This document shows positions 34,332 through 43,024 of a stretch of 47,411 nt of DNA, in pieces. The notes below the pieces were generated by a model. It made no database searches. It was not told the origin of the DNA and saw only the letters and a list, made by a program, of their open reading frames with translations. The DNA is from Bacteroidota bacterium (GTDB lineage Bacteria > Bacteroidota > Bacteroidia > Sphingobacteriales > Sphingobacteriaceae). A program made the position numbers and the translations under genes. The stretch covers positions 16,112 to 63,522 of the forward strand of contig JABDFM010000009.1 of NCBI GenBank assembly GCA_013286565.1, written 5' to 3'. Position 1 is the first letter of the stretch. Every line of letters begins with the position of its first letter.

Positions 34332-34337
34332 CTCCTT
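34332..34337 (-). promoter_or_regulatory. Shine-Dalgarno-like site before dxs
   Basis: On the minus strand the bases read AAGGAG, with TTTCT between it and the ATG, an optimal spacing. Bacteroidota genes generally lack such sites, and the other starts I inspected here do, so it stands out. Confidence 0.55.
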
Positions 34338-34402
34338 AGAAAATTAATTTACAAAGTAAGCTATTTTTTGGCTAATTAATTGAAAAATATTTAAGGATGA
34401 TG

Positions 34403-34505
34403 GTTGTATTGGTTGTAAAAGTTGTATTGGTTAAGGGATATTGTAAGCTTTTACCTGTTTTCAACAACATTACAACTTTTCAACATTCAAACTTTACAAC
34501 AAAAC
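34403..34505. repeat. Octad arrays in inverted orientation before scpA
   Basis: Left part 34403-34436: GTTGTATT, G, GTTGTAAAA, GTTGTATT, GGTTAAGG. Right part 34466-34505: AACATTAC, AACTTTTC, AACATTCA, AACTTTAC, AACAAAAC in exact 8-base phase. AAAAGTTGTA (34417-34426) is complementary to TACAACTTTT (34471-34480). The arrays fill most of the 199-base gap between the divergent dxs and scpA starts. Confidence 0.65.
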
Positions 34506-34510
34506 AAACG

Positions 34511-34518
34511 TATTTTTG
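34511..34518 (+). promoter_or_regulatory. -7 promoter element for scpA
   Basis: TATTTTTG matches TAnnTTTG and ends seven bases before the ATG at 34526. It lies six bases after the octad array. Confidence 0.5.
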
Positions 34519-34525
34519 AACATCC

Positions 34526-35266
34526 ATGACCGACGAAAGTTTCGAAATAAAATTACCGCAGTTTGAAGGCCCCTTCGACCTGTTGCTTTTTTTTATTGAG
34601 CGGGACGAGTTGGATATTCAGGATATTCCTATTGCCCGTATCGCGGATGATTTTCTGAACTATATCCACCACATGACCAGCCTGAACATGGAACTGGCCA
34701 GCGAATTTATTTTTGTAGCGGCTACACTGATGCGCATCAAGGCCAAAATGCTGTTGCCGCGTTATGCCGCCGAAGAAGAAGGAAGCGAACTGGACCCTAA
34801 AGCAGAACTGATCAGGAAACTCATCGAGTATAAAAAGTTTAAGGAGATATGTGAGGAAATGCGCCCGCTGGAAGATGAGCGTTTTAAACAGGAGAAACGC
34901 GGAAATATAGTCTATGATCTGCAGCAGGTAGAAAAAGAGGTGGTGCCGGGTGAGGAACTTTCTGAACTCACATTATACAAGCTGATGATGGTTTATGATC
35001 GTGTAACCAAACGCTATTTGAACCGCACCGAGGAAGTTACACATACCGTAACTCAATACCCTTACACTATAGAGAAGCAGAAAAAGGCCATTAATGATCT
35101 GCTGATGATCAATAAAAAGCTCGATTTTAAGTCGATAGCCGGTAATTCGGAAAACAAGGTGCATTTTGTTTATAATTTTTTGGCTGTGCTGGAGATGCTG
35201 CAGCAGGAACTGATCAATATACAGGTGGGAATAGGGTATAATAACTTTTGGATATCAGCGAGGTAG
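34526..35266 (+). CDS. scpA: Segregation and condensation protein A
   Basis: The kleisin subunit of the SMC-ScpAB condensin that organises and segregates the chromosome. It shows the typical N-terminus EIKLPQFEGPFDLLLFFIERDELDI (residues 7-31), which contacts the SMC neck, followed by IPIARIADDFLNYI and the FIFVAATLMRIKAKMLLP helix near 63-80. The C-terminal winged-helix region carries VHFVYNFLAVLEMLQQELINIQ. The 246 residues match the family. scpB is not in the window. The stop is followed at once by a heptad array and then glyA with its own promoter motif. Confidence 0.93.
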   Translation: MTDESFEIKLPQFEGPFDLLLFFIERDELDIQDIPIARIADDFLNYIHHMTSLNMELASEFIFVAATLMRIKAKMLLPRYAAEEEGSELDPKAELIRKLIEYKKFKEICEEMRPLEDERFKQEKRGNIVYDLQQVEKEVVPGEELSELTLYKLMMVYDRVTKRYLNRTEEVTHTVTQYPYTIEKQKKAINDLLMINKKLDFKSIAGNSENKVHFVYNFLAVLEMLQQELINIQVGIGYNNFWISAR

Positions 35267-35361
35267 AGAATAGAGCCAAGAACCAAGAAACTCCCGCCAA
35301 AATCTTATATAGGATAAACGTATTAATCTTTACTCTTGATTCTTGCCTCTTGACTCTAAAT
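35267..35361. repeat. Heptad arrays in inverted orientation between scpA and glyA
   Basis: Directly after the scpA stop come AGAATAG, AGCCAAG, AACCAAG, AAACTCC (35267-35294). Forty bases on, TCTTGAT, TCTTGCC, TCTTGAC, TCTAAAT (35334-35361) repeat the complementary pattern. Both have a 7-base period, and the right array supplies the TTG of the glyA promoter. Confidence 0.65.
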
Positions 35362-35372
35362 AGTTAACTTAG
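35343..35372 (+). promoter_or_regulatory. Promoter before glyA
   Basis: TTG (35343-35345), 19 bases, then TAACTTAG (35365-35372): one mismatch to TAnnTTTG with the expected spacing. The leader to the ATG is about 18 bases. Confidence 0.45.
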
Positions 35373-35390
35373 CGCCGTTTTAGACAAAGC

Positions 35391-36680
35391 ATGAAAAGAG
35401 ACAAATTAATTTTTAAGTTGCTGGATGAAGAACAGCAGCGCCAGGAGGAAGGAATTGAACTGATAGCATCGGAGAACTTTGTTAGCTGGCAGGTGATGGA
35501 AGCAGCCGGATCTGTAGCTACTAATAAATATGCCGAAGGTTTACCCGGAAAACGCTATTACGGCGGTTGCCAGGTGGTTGATGAAATTGAAACCATCGCC
35601 ATTGAAAGGGCCAAACAATTGTTCAATGCCGAATGGGTAAATGTGCAGCCGCACTCTGGCGCACAGGCCAATGCCGCAGTGATGCTGGCTTGCCTGCAGC
35701 CCGGCGATAAAATTTTAGGTTTCGATCTTTCTCATGGCGGTCACTTAACACACGGCTCCCCGGTAAATTTCTCCGGTAAATTATATGAGCCGCATTTTTA
35801 TGGGGTTGTAAAAGAAACAGGTCGTATTGATTACGATCACCTCAAAAAAGTAGCGCTGAAAGAAAAACCAAAGATGATCATTTGCGGTGCTTCGGCCTAT
35901 TCACGCGATTGGGATTACGAATTTATACGTAAAGTAGCCGACGAGGTAGGTGCATTGGTATTGGCTGATATAGCCCATCCGGCAGGATTAATTGCCAGGG
36001 GATTATTGACCGATCCGCTTCCGCATTGCCACATTGTAAGCACAACTACACATAAAACCCTGCGCGGCCCGCGTGGTGGTATGATCATGATGGGCAAGGA
36101 TTTTGAGAACCCATGGGGCCTGAAAACTCCTAAGGGTGAGATCAAAATGATGTCGGCAATATTGGACATGGCGGTTTTCCCGGGTACACAGGGCGGCCCG
36201 TTGGAGCACATTATCGCTGCCAAAGCCATCGCATTTGGCGAAGCATTGAGCGATGAGTATATGAAATATGTGATACAGGTTAAAAAGAACGCCCATGCTA
36301 TGGCCGATGCTTTTTTAGCCCGTGGATACGAGATAGTTTCGGGTGGTACGGATAATCATTTGATCCTGATCGACCTGAGAAACAAAAACATTACAGGTAA
36401 AGCTGCTGAAAATGCTTTGGTTGCTGCTGATATCACCGTAAATAAAAACATGGTTCCTTTTGATGATAAGTCGCCGTTTGTAACTTCGGGTATCCGTGTT
36501 GGTACTGCTGCGATATCTACACGAGGTATGAAAGAAAAGCAAATGGAACACATTGTGGAACTGATAGATGCTGTAATAACCAACCCGGAAAATGAACCTT
36601 CTTTAAAGAAAATACGTAAAAAGGTGCACAGGCTGATGGAAGGATTTCCATTGTACCGTCATAAAGGTTTGGATAACTAA
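35391..36680 (+). CDS. glyA: Serine hydroxymethyltransferase
   Basis: Interconverts serine and glycine with tetrahydrofolate and supplies one-carbon units. It is a fold-type I PLP enzyme of 429 residues: [10 protein letters not shown] at 23-32, [14 protein letters not shown] at 46-59, GAQANAAV near 90, [12 protein letters not shown] near 193-204, and the Schiff-base lysine Lys222 in [14 protein letters not shown]. The [12 protein letters not shown] motif near 263 is also intact. The gene lies downstream of scpA and upstream of a lone receiver, 33 bases away; there is no metabolic link visible. Confidence 0.97.
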   Translation: MKRDKLIFKLLDEEQQRQEEGIELIASENFVSWQVMEAAGSVATNKYAEGLPGKRYYGGCQVVDEIETIAIERAKQLFNAEWVNVQPHSGAQANAAVMLACLQPGDKILGFDLSHGGHLTHGSPVNFSGKLYEPHFYGVVKETGRIDYDHLKKVALKEKPKMIICGASAYSRDWDYEFIRKVADEVGALVLADIAHPAGLIARGLLTDPLPHCHIVSTTTHKTLRGPRGGMIMMGKDFENPWGLKTPKGEIKMMSAILDMAVFPGTQGGPLEHIIAAKAIAFGEALSDEYMKYVIQVKKNAHAMADAFLARGYEIVSGGTDNHLILIDLRNKNITGKAAENALVAADITVNKNMVPFDDKSPFVTSGIRVGTAAISTRGMKEKQMEHIVELIDAVITNPENEPSLKKIRKKVHRLMEGFPLYRHKGLDN

Positions 36681-36713
36681 CCGGACGGATTAGCCTAATT
36701 AAAAATAAAAAAA

Positions 36714-37103
36714 GTGGAATCAGAATTGCAATTAAATGTACTGGTTGTTGATGACAATCAAATAAACAGGCTGCTAATTAATAAAGTAATAAGCAAGTGG
36801 GGCGCTGTTATAGAATTTGCTGAGAACGGCCAGGAAGCCATAGATAAAATTGAAAGCAATCATAATTTTGATGTTGTATTAATGGATATCCACATGCCGG
36901 TAATGGGGGGGATAGAAGCCGTTCAGATCATCCGCGCTAAACCTGAGGAATATTATCAGCAGCTTCCTATTATTGCTCTAACTGCATCCATGCTAAACAG
37001 CGAGATCAACGAGATCGCCAACTCAGGCATGACGGATTATATACTAAAACCATTTGACCCCAGAGGTTTGTTCGATAAGTTGAGCAAATATCAGAAGGTT
37101 TAG
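36714..37103 (+). CDS. Single-domain response regulator
   Basis: A 129-residue receiver with no output domain. Key positions: acidic pair VVDDNQ with Asp13/Asp14, phospho-acceptor Asp58 in LMDIHMPVMGG, switch Thr90 in ALTAS and Lys112 in ILKPF. The DIHMP and ALTAS spellings are those of receivers in hybrid kinases and phosphorelays. The start is GTG, with no ATG before the conserved region. No kinase is next to it; the sensor kinase at 30165-32126 is a conceivable partner but is 4.6 kb away and on the other strand. It probably acts by protein-protein contact. Confidence 0.85.
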   Translation: MESELQLNVLVVDDNQINRLLINKVISKWGAVIEFAENGQEAIDKIESNHNFDVVLMDIHMPVMGGIEAVQIIRAKPEEYYQQLPIIALTASMLNSEINEIANSGMTDYILKPFDPRGLFDKLSKYQKV

Positions 37104-37117
37104 TAGTCAATAGTCAA
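37104..37117. repeat. Two-unit heptad array after the receiver stop
   Basis: TAGTCAA repeated twice in 7-base phase directly after the TAG stop at 37101-37103. It is the shortest member of the boundary-array family. Confidence 0.35.
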
Positions 37118-37186
37118 TAAGTGGGATTATGTTAACCTGGTCCTATATCATGATAATCATTCAATCCTAAAAATCAAGGTTCAGAC

Positions 37187-37885
37187 CTATTCCGCACAAG
37201 CAATAGTAGCTATACTCAATTTTAATCCTTCAACCTTAAGTAATTCGGCGCCGCAGGCCTCCAGGGTTGAGCCGGTGGTTACCACATCGTCCACTAATAT
37301 TATGTGTTTGTTTATTAGTGTTTCCGGGTTGTTTAAAGCAAACACCTCCTGCATATTCTCGAATCTTGAAAATCGCGAGCGGTGTGTTTGAGTTTCGGTA
37401 GCCCTCACCCTTACCAGGTTATTCTCATCAACCGGGATATTTAACTTTTCCGATAACCCGTTGGCAAAACATACACTCTGGTTATATCCTCTTTTCCTTA
37501 ATCTGTTTTTGTGCAACGGTACAGGAATGATCAGGTCGGCAGTACTGAAGGCAGGGGTAGTAGCTAATTGTTCCCCGGCAATATTCCCTAACAGGTCGCC
37601 TATCTTTTGCATGCCTTTATACTTAAACTGGTGCATCAGGTGCTGCATTTTGCCGCCTTTGGCAAAGTAGCATAGTGCATAAGCGGCTTCCAGGTTGATT
37701 TTACCCCAAAACTGCTGGGCAACCATATTATCAGGCTTGAAATGGAAATTGGTGAAAGGTAAATTATACCGGCAATCCGTGCAGATCAATTCTTCGCCGG
37801 TTACCAGGCTTTCTCCGCAGGCCTGGCAAAGTTCAGGAAACAGCAGGGCAATAAAATCTGCTAAATAGGTGCTTTGCAATTTCAC
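37187..37885 (-). CDS. ComF family phosphoribosyltransferase-like protein
   Basis: A 232-residue protein of the ComF/GntX group, used in natural competence where known. An N-terminal zinc ribbon, with Cys20 and Cys23 in CQACGES and Cys35 and Cys38 in CTDCRYN, is followed by a type I phosphoribosyltransferase fold with IPVPLHKNRLRKRGYNQS near 119-136 and the PRPP loop ILVDDVVTTGSTLEACG near 196-212. The start codon is GTG at 37885; no upstream ATG fits. In Bacteroidota it is often alone, as here. Confidence 0.85.
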   Translation of the reverse strand: MKLQSTYLADFIALLFPELCQACGESLVTGEELICTDCRYNLPFTNFHFKPDNMVAQQFWGKINLEAAYALCYFAKGGKMQHLMHQFKYKGMQKIGDLLGNIAGEQLATTPAFSTADLIIPVPLHKNRLRKRGYNQSVCFANGLSEKLNIPVDENNLVRVRATETQTHRSRFSRFENMQEVFALNNPETLINKHIILVDDVVTTGSTLEACGAELLKVEGLKLSIATIACAE

Positions 37886-37908
37886 GCAATGAATTTATTA
37901 CAAATATT

Positions 37909-38223
37909 TCACTTGGTACATAGCGTATAAATAATTGCATAAATAATAAAAGCAATTATTATCCCTGAACTAATAAATGAAGTTTTTAAGGCAATGGATT
38001 TTTGATTGGTAGACTGATAGTCATAACGAAGAATCAGCTTATTAATGAAATAAAAAAAAGCTGTAAAAAGGAAAGTCTCAATTAACACCAGCCCAATTCG
38101 TAAGACACCTGAAATGTGAGGTATTAAAAGCTCAATCAAGTAGGTATTTATATATAATAAACAATAAAGTGTTACTAAGAAAAAGAATAAATTAAGTATG
38201 ATATAAAGAATGTATTTTTTCAC
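37909..38223 (-). CDS. Small membrane protein downstream of rlmN
   Basis: A 104-residue protein with three or four hydrophobic segments (about residues 3-27, 37-57 and 79-103) and no recognised family. A GTG one base after the rlmN stop gives the natural start, MKKYILYIILNLFF. A longer reading from ATG 38277 would overlap rlmN by 53 bases and add a charged segment, and is less likely. It is probably translated together with rlmN. The function is unknown. Confidence 0.55.
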   Translation of the reverse strand: MKKYILYIILNLFFFLVTLYCLLYINTYLIELLIPHISGVLRIGLVLIETFLFTAFFYFINKLILRYDYQSTNQKSIALKTSFISSGIIIAFIIYAIIYTLCTK

Positions 38224-38224
38224 T

Positions 38225-39286
38225 TCAGGAAATTTTCTCTTTATCCTTAATCGCCAATTGTCCGCAGGCAGCATCAATATCTTTTCCGCGGCTGCGGCGT
38301 ATGTTTGTGATCACGTCATGACTGCGCAGGTATTCGGCGAAGGCCTCGATCTTATCTTCACCCCCATTAGTATAGTCAGCAAACGAAATGGGGTTGTATT
38401 CAATAATATTTACTTTGCAGGGGATGTGTTTGCAAAATTTGGCTAACTCAACCGCATCCTGTATCTCATCATTAAAATCATTAAAAACAATGTACTCGTA
38501 GGTAACCGCGTTTTTAGTACGGGCGTAATAATATTTAAGGGCCTCGGCCAAAGCTTTTAATGAGTTTTGCTCATTGATGGGCATAATGGTGTTCCGCTTT
38601 TCATCGTTAGCGGCATGCAGGGATAGGGCGAGGTTGAATTTTACCTGGTCGTCGCCCAGTTTTTTGATCATTTTAGCAATGCCTGCTGTAGATACCGTAA
38701 TCCTTTTGGGCGACATGTTCAGCCCGTCTTCGGCAGTGATCCGCTCAACCGACTTTAATACATTAGCATAATTAAGCAAGGGCTCGCCCATGCCCATATA
38801 TACAATATTGGTGAGCGGGATGCCATAATTCTCTTTAGCCTGCCGGTCTATCAGCACTACCTGGTCGTAAATTTCATCGGGATTAAGGTTGCGCTTACGC
38901 TCCATATAACCTGTGGCGCAAAATTTACAAGTGAGGCTGCATCCTACCTGTGATGATACGCAGGCGGTCATGCGCTCGGGCGCCGGGATTAAAACGCCTT
39001 CAATTAAATGAGTATCGTATAAAATAAAAGAATTTTTTATAGTTTTATCTGCACTAAACTGTGAGTTGTTAATTTTTACGTTATTGATAATAAAATTTTC
39101 ATCAAGCTTTTTACGCAGTTCTTTTGAAATATTGCTCATTTCGTCAAACGAAAAGCACGATTTTTTCCACAGCCATTCATAAACTTGCTTCGCCCTGTAA
39201 CTTTTTTCGTCCATTTTAGTAAAATGCTCGTATAAGGTTTCAATGCTCAGGCTGCGGATGTCAATTTTATGTTGGGTACTGTTCAC
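38225..39286 (-). CDS. rlmN: 23S rRNA (adenine-C2)-methyltransferase RlmN
   Basis: A radical-SAM enzyme that adds a methyl group to C2 of adenine 2503 in 23S rRNA and to A37 of some tRNAs. The 353-residue protein has the iron-sulfur triad Cys116, Cys120 and Cys123 in GCSLTCKFCATG and the two catalytic cysteines Cys109 (TACVSSQ) and Cys341 (DIDAACGQLA), seven residues before the cluster and near the C-terminus respectively, as in E. coli RlmN. A GGEP-like motif is MGMGEPLLN near 163. The start is GTG, four bases after a TACCTTTG promoter element. It is divergent from the amidohydrolase gene. Confidence 0.95.
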   Translation of the reverse strand: MNSTQHKIDIRSLSIETLYEHFTKMDEKSYRAKQVYEWLWKKSCFSFDEMSNISKELRKKLDENFIINNVKINNSQFSADKTIKNSFILYDTHLIEGVLIPAPERMTACVSSQVGCSLTCKFCATGYMERKRNLNPDEIYDQVVLIDRQAKENYGIPLTNIVYMGMGEPLLNYANVLKSVERITAEDGLNMSPKRITVSTAGIAKMIKKLGDDQVKFNLALSLHAANDEKRNTIMPINEQNSLKALAEALKYYYARTKNAVTYEYIVFNDFNDEIQDAVELAKFCKHIPCKVNIIEYNPISFADYTNGGEDKIEAFAEYLRSHDVITNIRRSRGKDIDAACGQLAIKDKEKIS

Positions 39287-39290
39287 TTTG

Positions 39291-39298
39291 CAAAGGTA
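39291..39298 (-). promoter_or_regulatory. -7 promoter element for rlmN
   Basis: The minus strand reads TACCTTTG, a TAnnTTTG match, four bases before the GTG start at 39286. The remaining 165-base divergent gap to the amidohydrolase gene shows nothing else I can name. Confidence 0.5.
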
Positions 39299-39451
39299 CT
39301 TAAATAAAAAAAATCTGCCTTTCCTGTAACTAATTCTTTTGTAATCTTTTAATTAAGAACAATAACCGGTATCTAATTGTAATGAATTACCGGACTGGTT
39401 TACGGAGAAAGTGTTTACAGGGTGAGTGGATATTAGGTTATTTATATGTAA

Positions 39452-40624
39452 ATGAAAAGTTTTAAAGCCGATTACATTTTTCCTGTTTGTGCCGACCCAA
39501 TAAAAAACGGAGTGGTTACCATTGATGACTCTGGTAAGATCATTTCCGTTTCAGATCCTCATCTATCTGATACAGCAAACGACCACATAGAGCAATTAGA
39601 GGGCATTATTTGTCCGGGTTTTGTTAATGCCCATTGCCATCTCGAACTCTCTCATCTAAAAGATAAGATATCGCTGGGCGGTGGATTAATAAATTTTATT
39701 AAGGAAATACAAGCCTTGCGCGCCTCCGACACTGCCGAAATAATAGCTGCAGCCGAAAAAGCCAACCAGGAAATGTATGAGAACGGTATTGTTGCCGTGG
39801 GCGATATATCAAACAACAGCGTTACCGCCCCCCTTAAAGCCAAGAGCAAAATATACTACCATACTTTTGTTGAAACCTTTGGTTTTTTGCCCGAACGGGC
39901 GCAGGAAGTGTTTGATAAAGCGCTTGCAGTATTAGGTGAGTTTAAACCGCAACCCTGTTCCATAACCCCCCATGCAGCTTACTCGGTATCAAAGGAATTG
40001 TTTAAGCTGATAAAAAAATACAGCGATACCAATCCAAACCTCACCAGCATACACAACCAGGAATGTGACGACGAAAATAAATTTTATCGTTACCGCACAG
40101 GCGGCTTTGTTGATCTTTATGCGCATTTAGGTATCGACATTAATTACTTTAAGTCGCAGGCACGCAACTCGCTGCAATCTATCGTGCCCTTGCTAACCAA
40201 TAAACAGGATATATTACTGGTGCATAATACCTGCACCAATTTAAAGGACATCTATTTCATTAAGCGTTTTGACAGGAAGATGCATTTTTGCTTTTGCCCC
40301 GGCGCCAATATGTATATAGAAAAGAAACTGCCAAAGGTTGAACTGTTTGTTGACCAGGGATTTAATATCGCTTTAGGCACCGATAGCCTTGCATCAAACA
40401 CCAAACTGTGTATCCTGAATGAAATGCGGATACTGCAAGACAAATTTCCATCGCTAAGCACTGCCCGCCTGGTAGAATGGGGTACACTGAACGGAGCTAA
40501 ATTCCTGGGCATAGATAGCGAAAAAGGCACCATCGAACCAGGCAAAACGCCCGGTCTGAATTTGATAACCGGCCTCGATGGTCTCAAAATTACTTCGGAT
40601 ACGAAGGTTAAGCGGTTAGTTTAG
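39452..40624 (+). CDS. Amidohydrolase family deaminase
   Basis: A 390-residue metal-dependent hydrolase of the cytosine deaminase/SsnA-type amidohydrolases. The metal pair His61 and His63 lies in GFVNAHCHLELSH; further ligands are His in ITPHAAYS near 172 and in SIHNQECDDE near 196, and the catalytic Asp in LGTDSLASN near 309. The beta-sandwich start (KADYIFPVCADPIKNG) and the IEPGKTPGLNLITG end are classic. The substrate could be a guanine-like base or the aminodeoxyfutalosine of one menaquinone route; nothing in the neighbourhood decides. It is divergent from rlmN and followed by an octad array. Confidence 0.82.
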   Translation: MKSFKADYIFPVCADPIKNGVVTIDDSGKIISVSDPHLSDTANDHIEQLEGIICPGFVNAHCHLELSHLKDKISLGGGLINFIKEIQALRASDTAEIIAAAEKANQEMYENGIVAVGDISNNSVTAPLKAKSKIYYHTFVETFGFLPERAQEVFDKALAVLGEFKPQPCSITPHAAYSVSKELFKLIKKYSDTNPNLTSIHNQECDDENKFYRYRTGGFVDLYAHLGIDINYFKSQARNSLQSIVPLLTNKQDILLVHNTCTNLKDIYFIKRFDRKMHFCFCPGANMYIEKKLPKVELFVDQGFNIALGTDSLASNTKLCILNEMRILQDKFPSLSTARLVEWGTLNGAKFLGIDSEKGTIEPGKTPGLNLITGLDGLKITSDTKVKRLV

Positions 40625-40632
40625 GGGGAGAA

Positions 40633-40768
40633 GTTGAAAAGTTGGAATGTTGTAAGGTTGAAATGTTATTTTAATAGCATTTTAAGCCTCTGATCGCATT
40701 TCACATTTACAAGTCGTTCGATCTTTTCTAACTTTACAACTTTTCAACCTTACAACATTCCAACAACA
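40633..40768. repeat. Paired octad arrays forming a 23-base inverted repeat
   Basis: Left: GTTGAAAA, GTTGGAAT, GTTGTAAG, GTTGAAAT, GTTATT (40633-40670). Right: AACTTTAC, AACTTTTC, AACCTTAC, AACATTCC, AACAACAA (40730-40769). The stretch 40641-40663 is perfectly complementary to 40742-40764. Both arms keep an 8-base period. The left starts eight bases after the amidohydrolase stop and the right touches the acylphosphatase ATG. The core between (about 60 bases) has no gene. Confidence 0.75.
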
Positions 40769-41047
40769 ATGACCAAACATCTCGATATCACAATCAAAGG
40801 CCACGTTCAGGGCGTAGGCTATCGTGCTGCGTCAAAAGCGGTGGCCGATCAGTTGGGCGTAAAGGGATTTGTGCAGAACGAAAGCGGGGGGGATGTATTT
40901 ATCGCCGCCGAAGGGGATAAGGTCAGCCTTGAAATGTTTTTAGACTGGTGCCATGAAGGCCCCGAATATGGAGAGATCACTTCTGTTGAAAGCCATGAGG
41001 GCGAATTAAAAAACTATATTAATTTTGTGGTGAAAAGAAAAGGTTGA
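40769..41047 (+). CDS. acyP: Acylphosphatase
   Basis: A 92-residue small enzyme hydrolysing acyl phosphates. The phosphate cradle and catalytic arginine are in GHVQGVGYRAA (Arg19) and the conserved asparagine in KGFVQNESGG (Asn37). The fold-length is standard. It is 144 bases after the amidohydrolase and 37 bases before a flippase gene, without obvious functional link. The start ATG lies at the end of the octad array. Confidence 0.93.
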   Translation: MTKHLDITIKGHVQGVGYRAASKAVADQLGVKGFVQNESGGDVFIAAEGDKVSLEMFLDWCHEGPEYGEITSVESHEGELKNYINFVVKRKG

Positions 41048-41084
41048 ATTTTCAGCCCATAAAATTAATTATTCCCATTTATCA

Positions 41085-42590
41085 TTGTCAACAGCTAAAA
41101 AATTCGCCGGGCAAACTGCATTGTATGGTTTAAGTACTATTGCGGGCCGCGTACTTAACTTTTTCCTTACCCCGGTTTATACACGCGCATATTCCACCAA
41201 GGTATATGGCATTTTTGGCAATATGTATAGCTATGCATCCATGCTTAATGCTTTGCTGGCATTTGGTATGGAAACAACTTTTTTCCGTTACCTGAATAAA
41301 AGGCCGGATGATAAGGCCACCGTTTACAACAACTCGTTTGGGGTGATCCTTTCTATATCTGCCTTGTTCTTGTTGATCACTTTTCCGCTAAGCAGCCTTA
41401 TTACCAGCTGGATACAGATCGATCCTAATACACCTTTTGCTGAATATACCCAGTACACCCGTTATTTTATCGGCATTTTGGTTATTGATGCTTTGTGTGT
41501 GATCCCTTTTGCCAAAATACGCGCGGAAGGGCGCCCCGGGAGGTATGGAACAATTAAGCTGCTCAATATACTCCTGTTTGTAGGGCTTAACTTGCTGTTT
41601 ATTTATGTGCTGCCTTATATCGCCCGCCATCATTTGCCCGGTGCCGACCTGCTAACACCCTGGTTTAAACATGGCTGGTTGGGTTATGTATTTTTATCAA
41701 ACCTGATTGCCAGTGTAGCAACATTATTGATGCTATCGCCCGAGTTGATAAAATTAAGGCCGAAATTCAGCTGGGCGTTGTTTACCGAAATGTTGCTTTA
41801 CAGCTGGCCGGTATTAATTGCCAATTTCTCTTTCCTGATCAATGAAAACCTGGATAAGATTTTACTGGGTAAGCTATTACCAATAAAAACAAGCGCTACA
41901 GAGGTCGGTATTTATGTAGCCTGTGCTAAAATATCCATATTCCTCAGCATATTCGTTAACGCTTTCAGGCTGGGTGCCGAACCTTTCTTTTTTAGCCATG
42001 CTAAAAATAAAAACGCCGGTCAAACCTACGCGCGGATCATGAATTACTTTGTGATTGCGGTATGCCTGATATTTGTAGCCCTGGTGGCCAATATTGAATT
42101 ATTGAAGTATTTTATAAAAGGCAAAGACGCCACGCAAACCAATTTATACTGGTCGGGCTTAAGGGTTGTCCCTTTGCTGCTTTTTGGCTATGTGAGCCTG
42201 GGTATTTATATGAATTTATCGGTATGGTACAAACTTTCCGATCAAACCAAATATGGGCTATACATTTCAGGCATAGGCGCAATTCTCACCATAATCCTCA
42301 ATGTTATTTTTATTCCCAAATACAGCTATATGGCATCGGCCTGGATATCCTTGATCGCTTACGCTACCATGATGGTGCTGTCTTATTTGTGGGGACAAAA
42401 AAATTATCCTATACCTTACAATCTTAAAAAGAACATGGCGTATATCATATCGTCAATTATACTCGTTTATTTATCATTCAGCATATTTAAACGTAATATA
42501 TTTGCAGGTAATGCGCTTTTATTATTATTTGCGGGTTCCGCTTTTTATATGGAGCAAAAAGAACTAAAAGCTATATGGAGCAAACGATGA
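41085..42590 (+). CDS. Polysaccharide flippase (Wzx/MATE-like)
   Basis: A 501-residue membrane protein of the oligosaccharidyl-lipid flippase group with about twelve to fourteen spans. The start [25 protein letters not shown], with [21 protein letters not shown] next, is the typical opening, in which helix 1 leads straight into the lumen-facing cavity. It would move lipid-linked sugar units across the inner membrane for O-antigen or exopolysaccharide. The start codon is TTG at 41085; no ATG or GTG precedes the conserved motif. The stop overlaps the dut ATG by four bases (ATGA), so the two are coupled. Confidence 0.86.
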   Translation: MSTAKKFAGQTALYGLSTIAGRVLNFFLTPVYTRAYSTKVYGIFGNMYSYASMLNALLAFGMETTFFRYLNKRPDDKATVYNNSFGVILSISALFLLITFPLSSLITSWIQIDPNTPFAEYTQYTRYFIGILVIDALCVIPFAKIRAEGRPGRYGTIKLLNILLFVGLNLLFIYVLPYIARHHLPGADLLTPWFKHGWLGYVFLSNLIASVATLLMLSPELIKLRPKFSWALFTEMLLYSWPVLIANFSFLINENLDKILLGKLLPIKTSATEVGIYVACAKISIFLSIFVNAFRLGAEPFFFSHAKNKNAGQTYARIMNYFVIAVCLIFVALVANIELLKYFIKGKDATQTNLYWSGLRVVPLLLFGYVSLGIYMNLSVWYKLSDQTKYGLYISGIGAILTIILNVIFIPKYSYMASAWISLIAYATMMVLSYLWGQKNYPIPYNLKKNMAYIISSIILVYLSFSIFKRNIFAGNALLLLFAGSAFYMEQKELKAIWSKR

Positions 42591-43021
42591 ATATCAGGAT
42601 AATCAACAAATCAAAAAATAATTTACCGGTTTACGAAACCGACCATGCCGCAGGTATGGATCTTCGTGCCGACCTGGAAAGCACAGTTATATTGCTGCCG
42701 CTTGAACGTAAACTGATACCCACCGGCCTGCACATCGAATTGCCCGAGGGTTTTGAAGCGCAGATAAGGCCGCGAAGCGGGTTGGCATTTAAACATGGGA
42801 TAAGTATTGTTAATTCGCCGGGTACTATTGATGCGGATTATCGCGGAGAGATCAAAGTGTTGTTGGTTAATTTATCAACTGAGCCATTTGAGATCAATAC
42901 CGGCGACAGGATAGCGCAAATGATAGTGGCCAAACACGAAAGAGTGAATTGGCAGGAGGTGGAAATTTTAAATGAAACCTCGAGGGGTGAGGGTGGTTAT
43001 GGTCATACCGGGATAGGATAA
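42587..43021 (+). CDS. dut: dUTP diphosphatase
   Basis: Hydrolyses dUTP to dUMP and keeps uracil out of DNA. The trimeric dUTPase motifs are all present in 144 residues: [46 protein letters not shown] and the C-terminal [11 protein letters not shown]. An earlier ATG at 42575 exists, but the ATGA overlap with the flippase stop at 42587 marks the likely start. Three bases after its stop the TPR gene begins. The grouping of dut with envelope genes is a frequent Bacteroidota arrangement. Confidence 0.95.
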   Translation: MNIRIINKSKNNLPVYETDHAAGMDLRADLESTVILLPLERKLIPTGLHIELPEGFEAQIRPRSGLAFKHGISIVNSPGTIDADYRGEIKVLLVNLSTEPFEINTGDRIAQMIVAKHERVNWQEVEILNETSRGEGGYGHTGIG

Positions 43022-43024
43022 AAA

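Noticed and set aside
38224..38277. ATG start for the small membrane protein inside rlmN
   Set aside because: It overlaps rlmN by 53 bases; a GTG one base after the rlmN stop is more natural.
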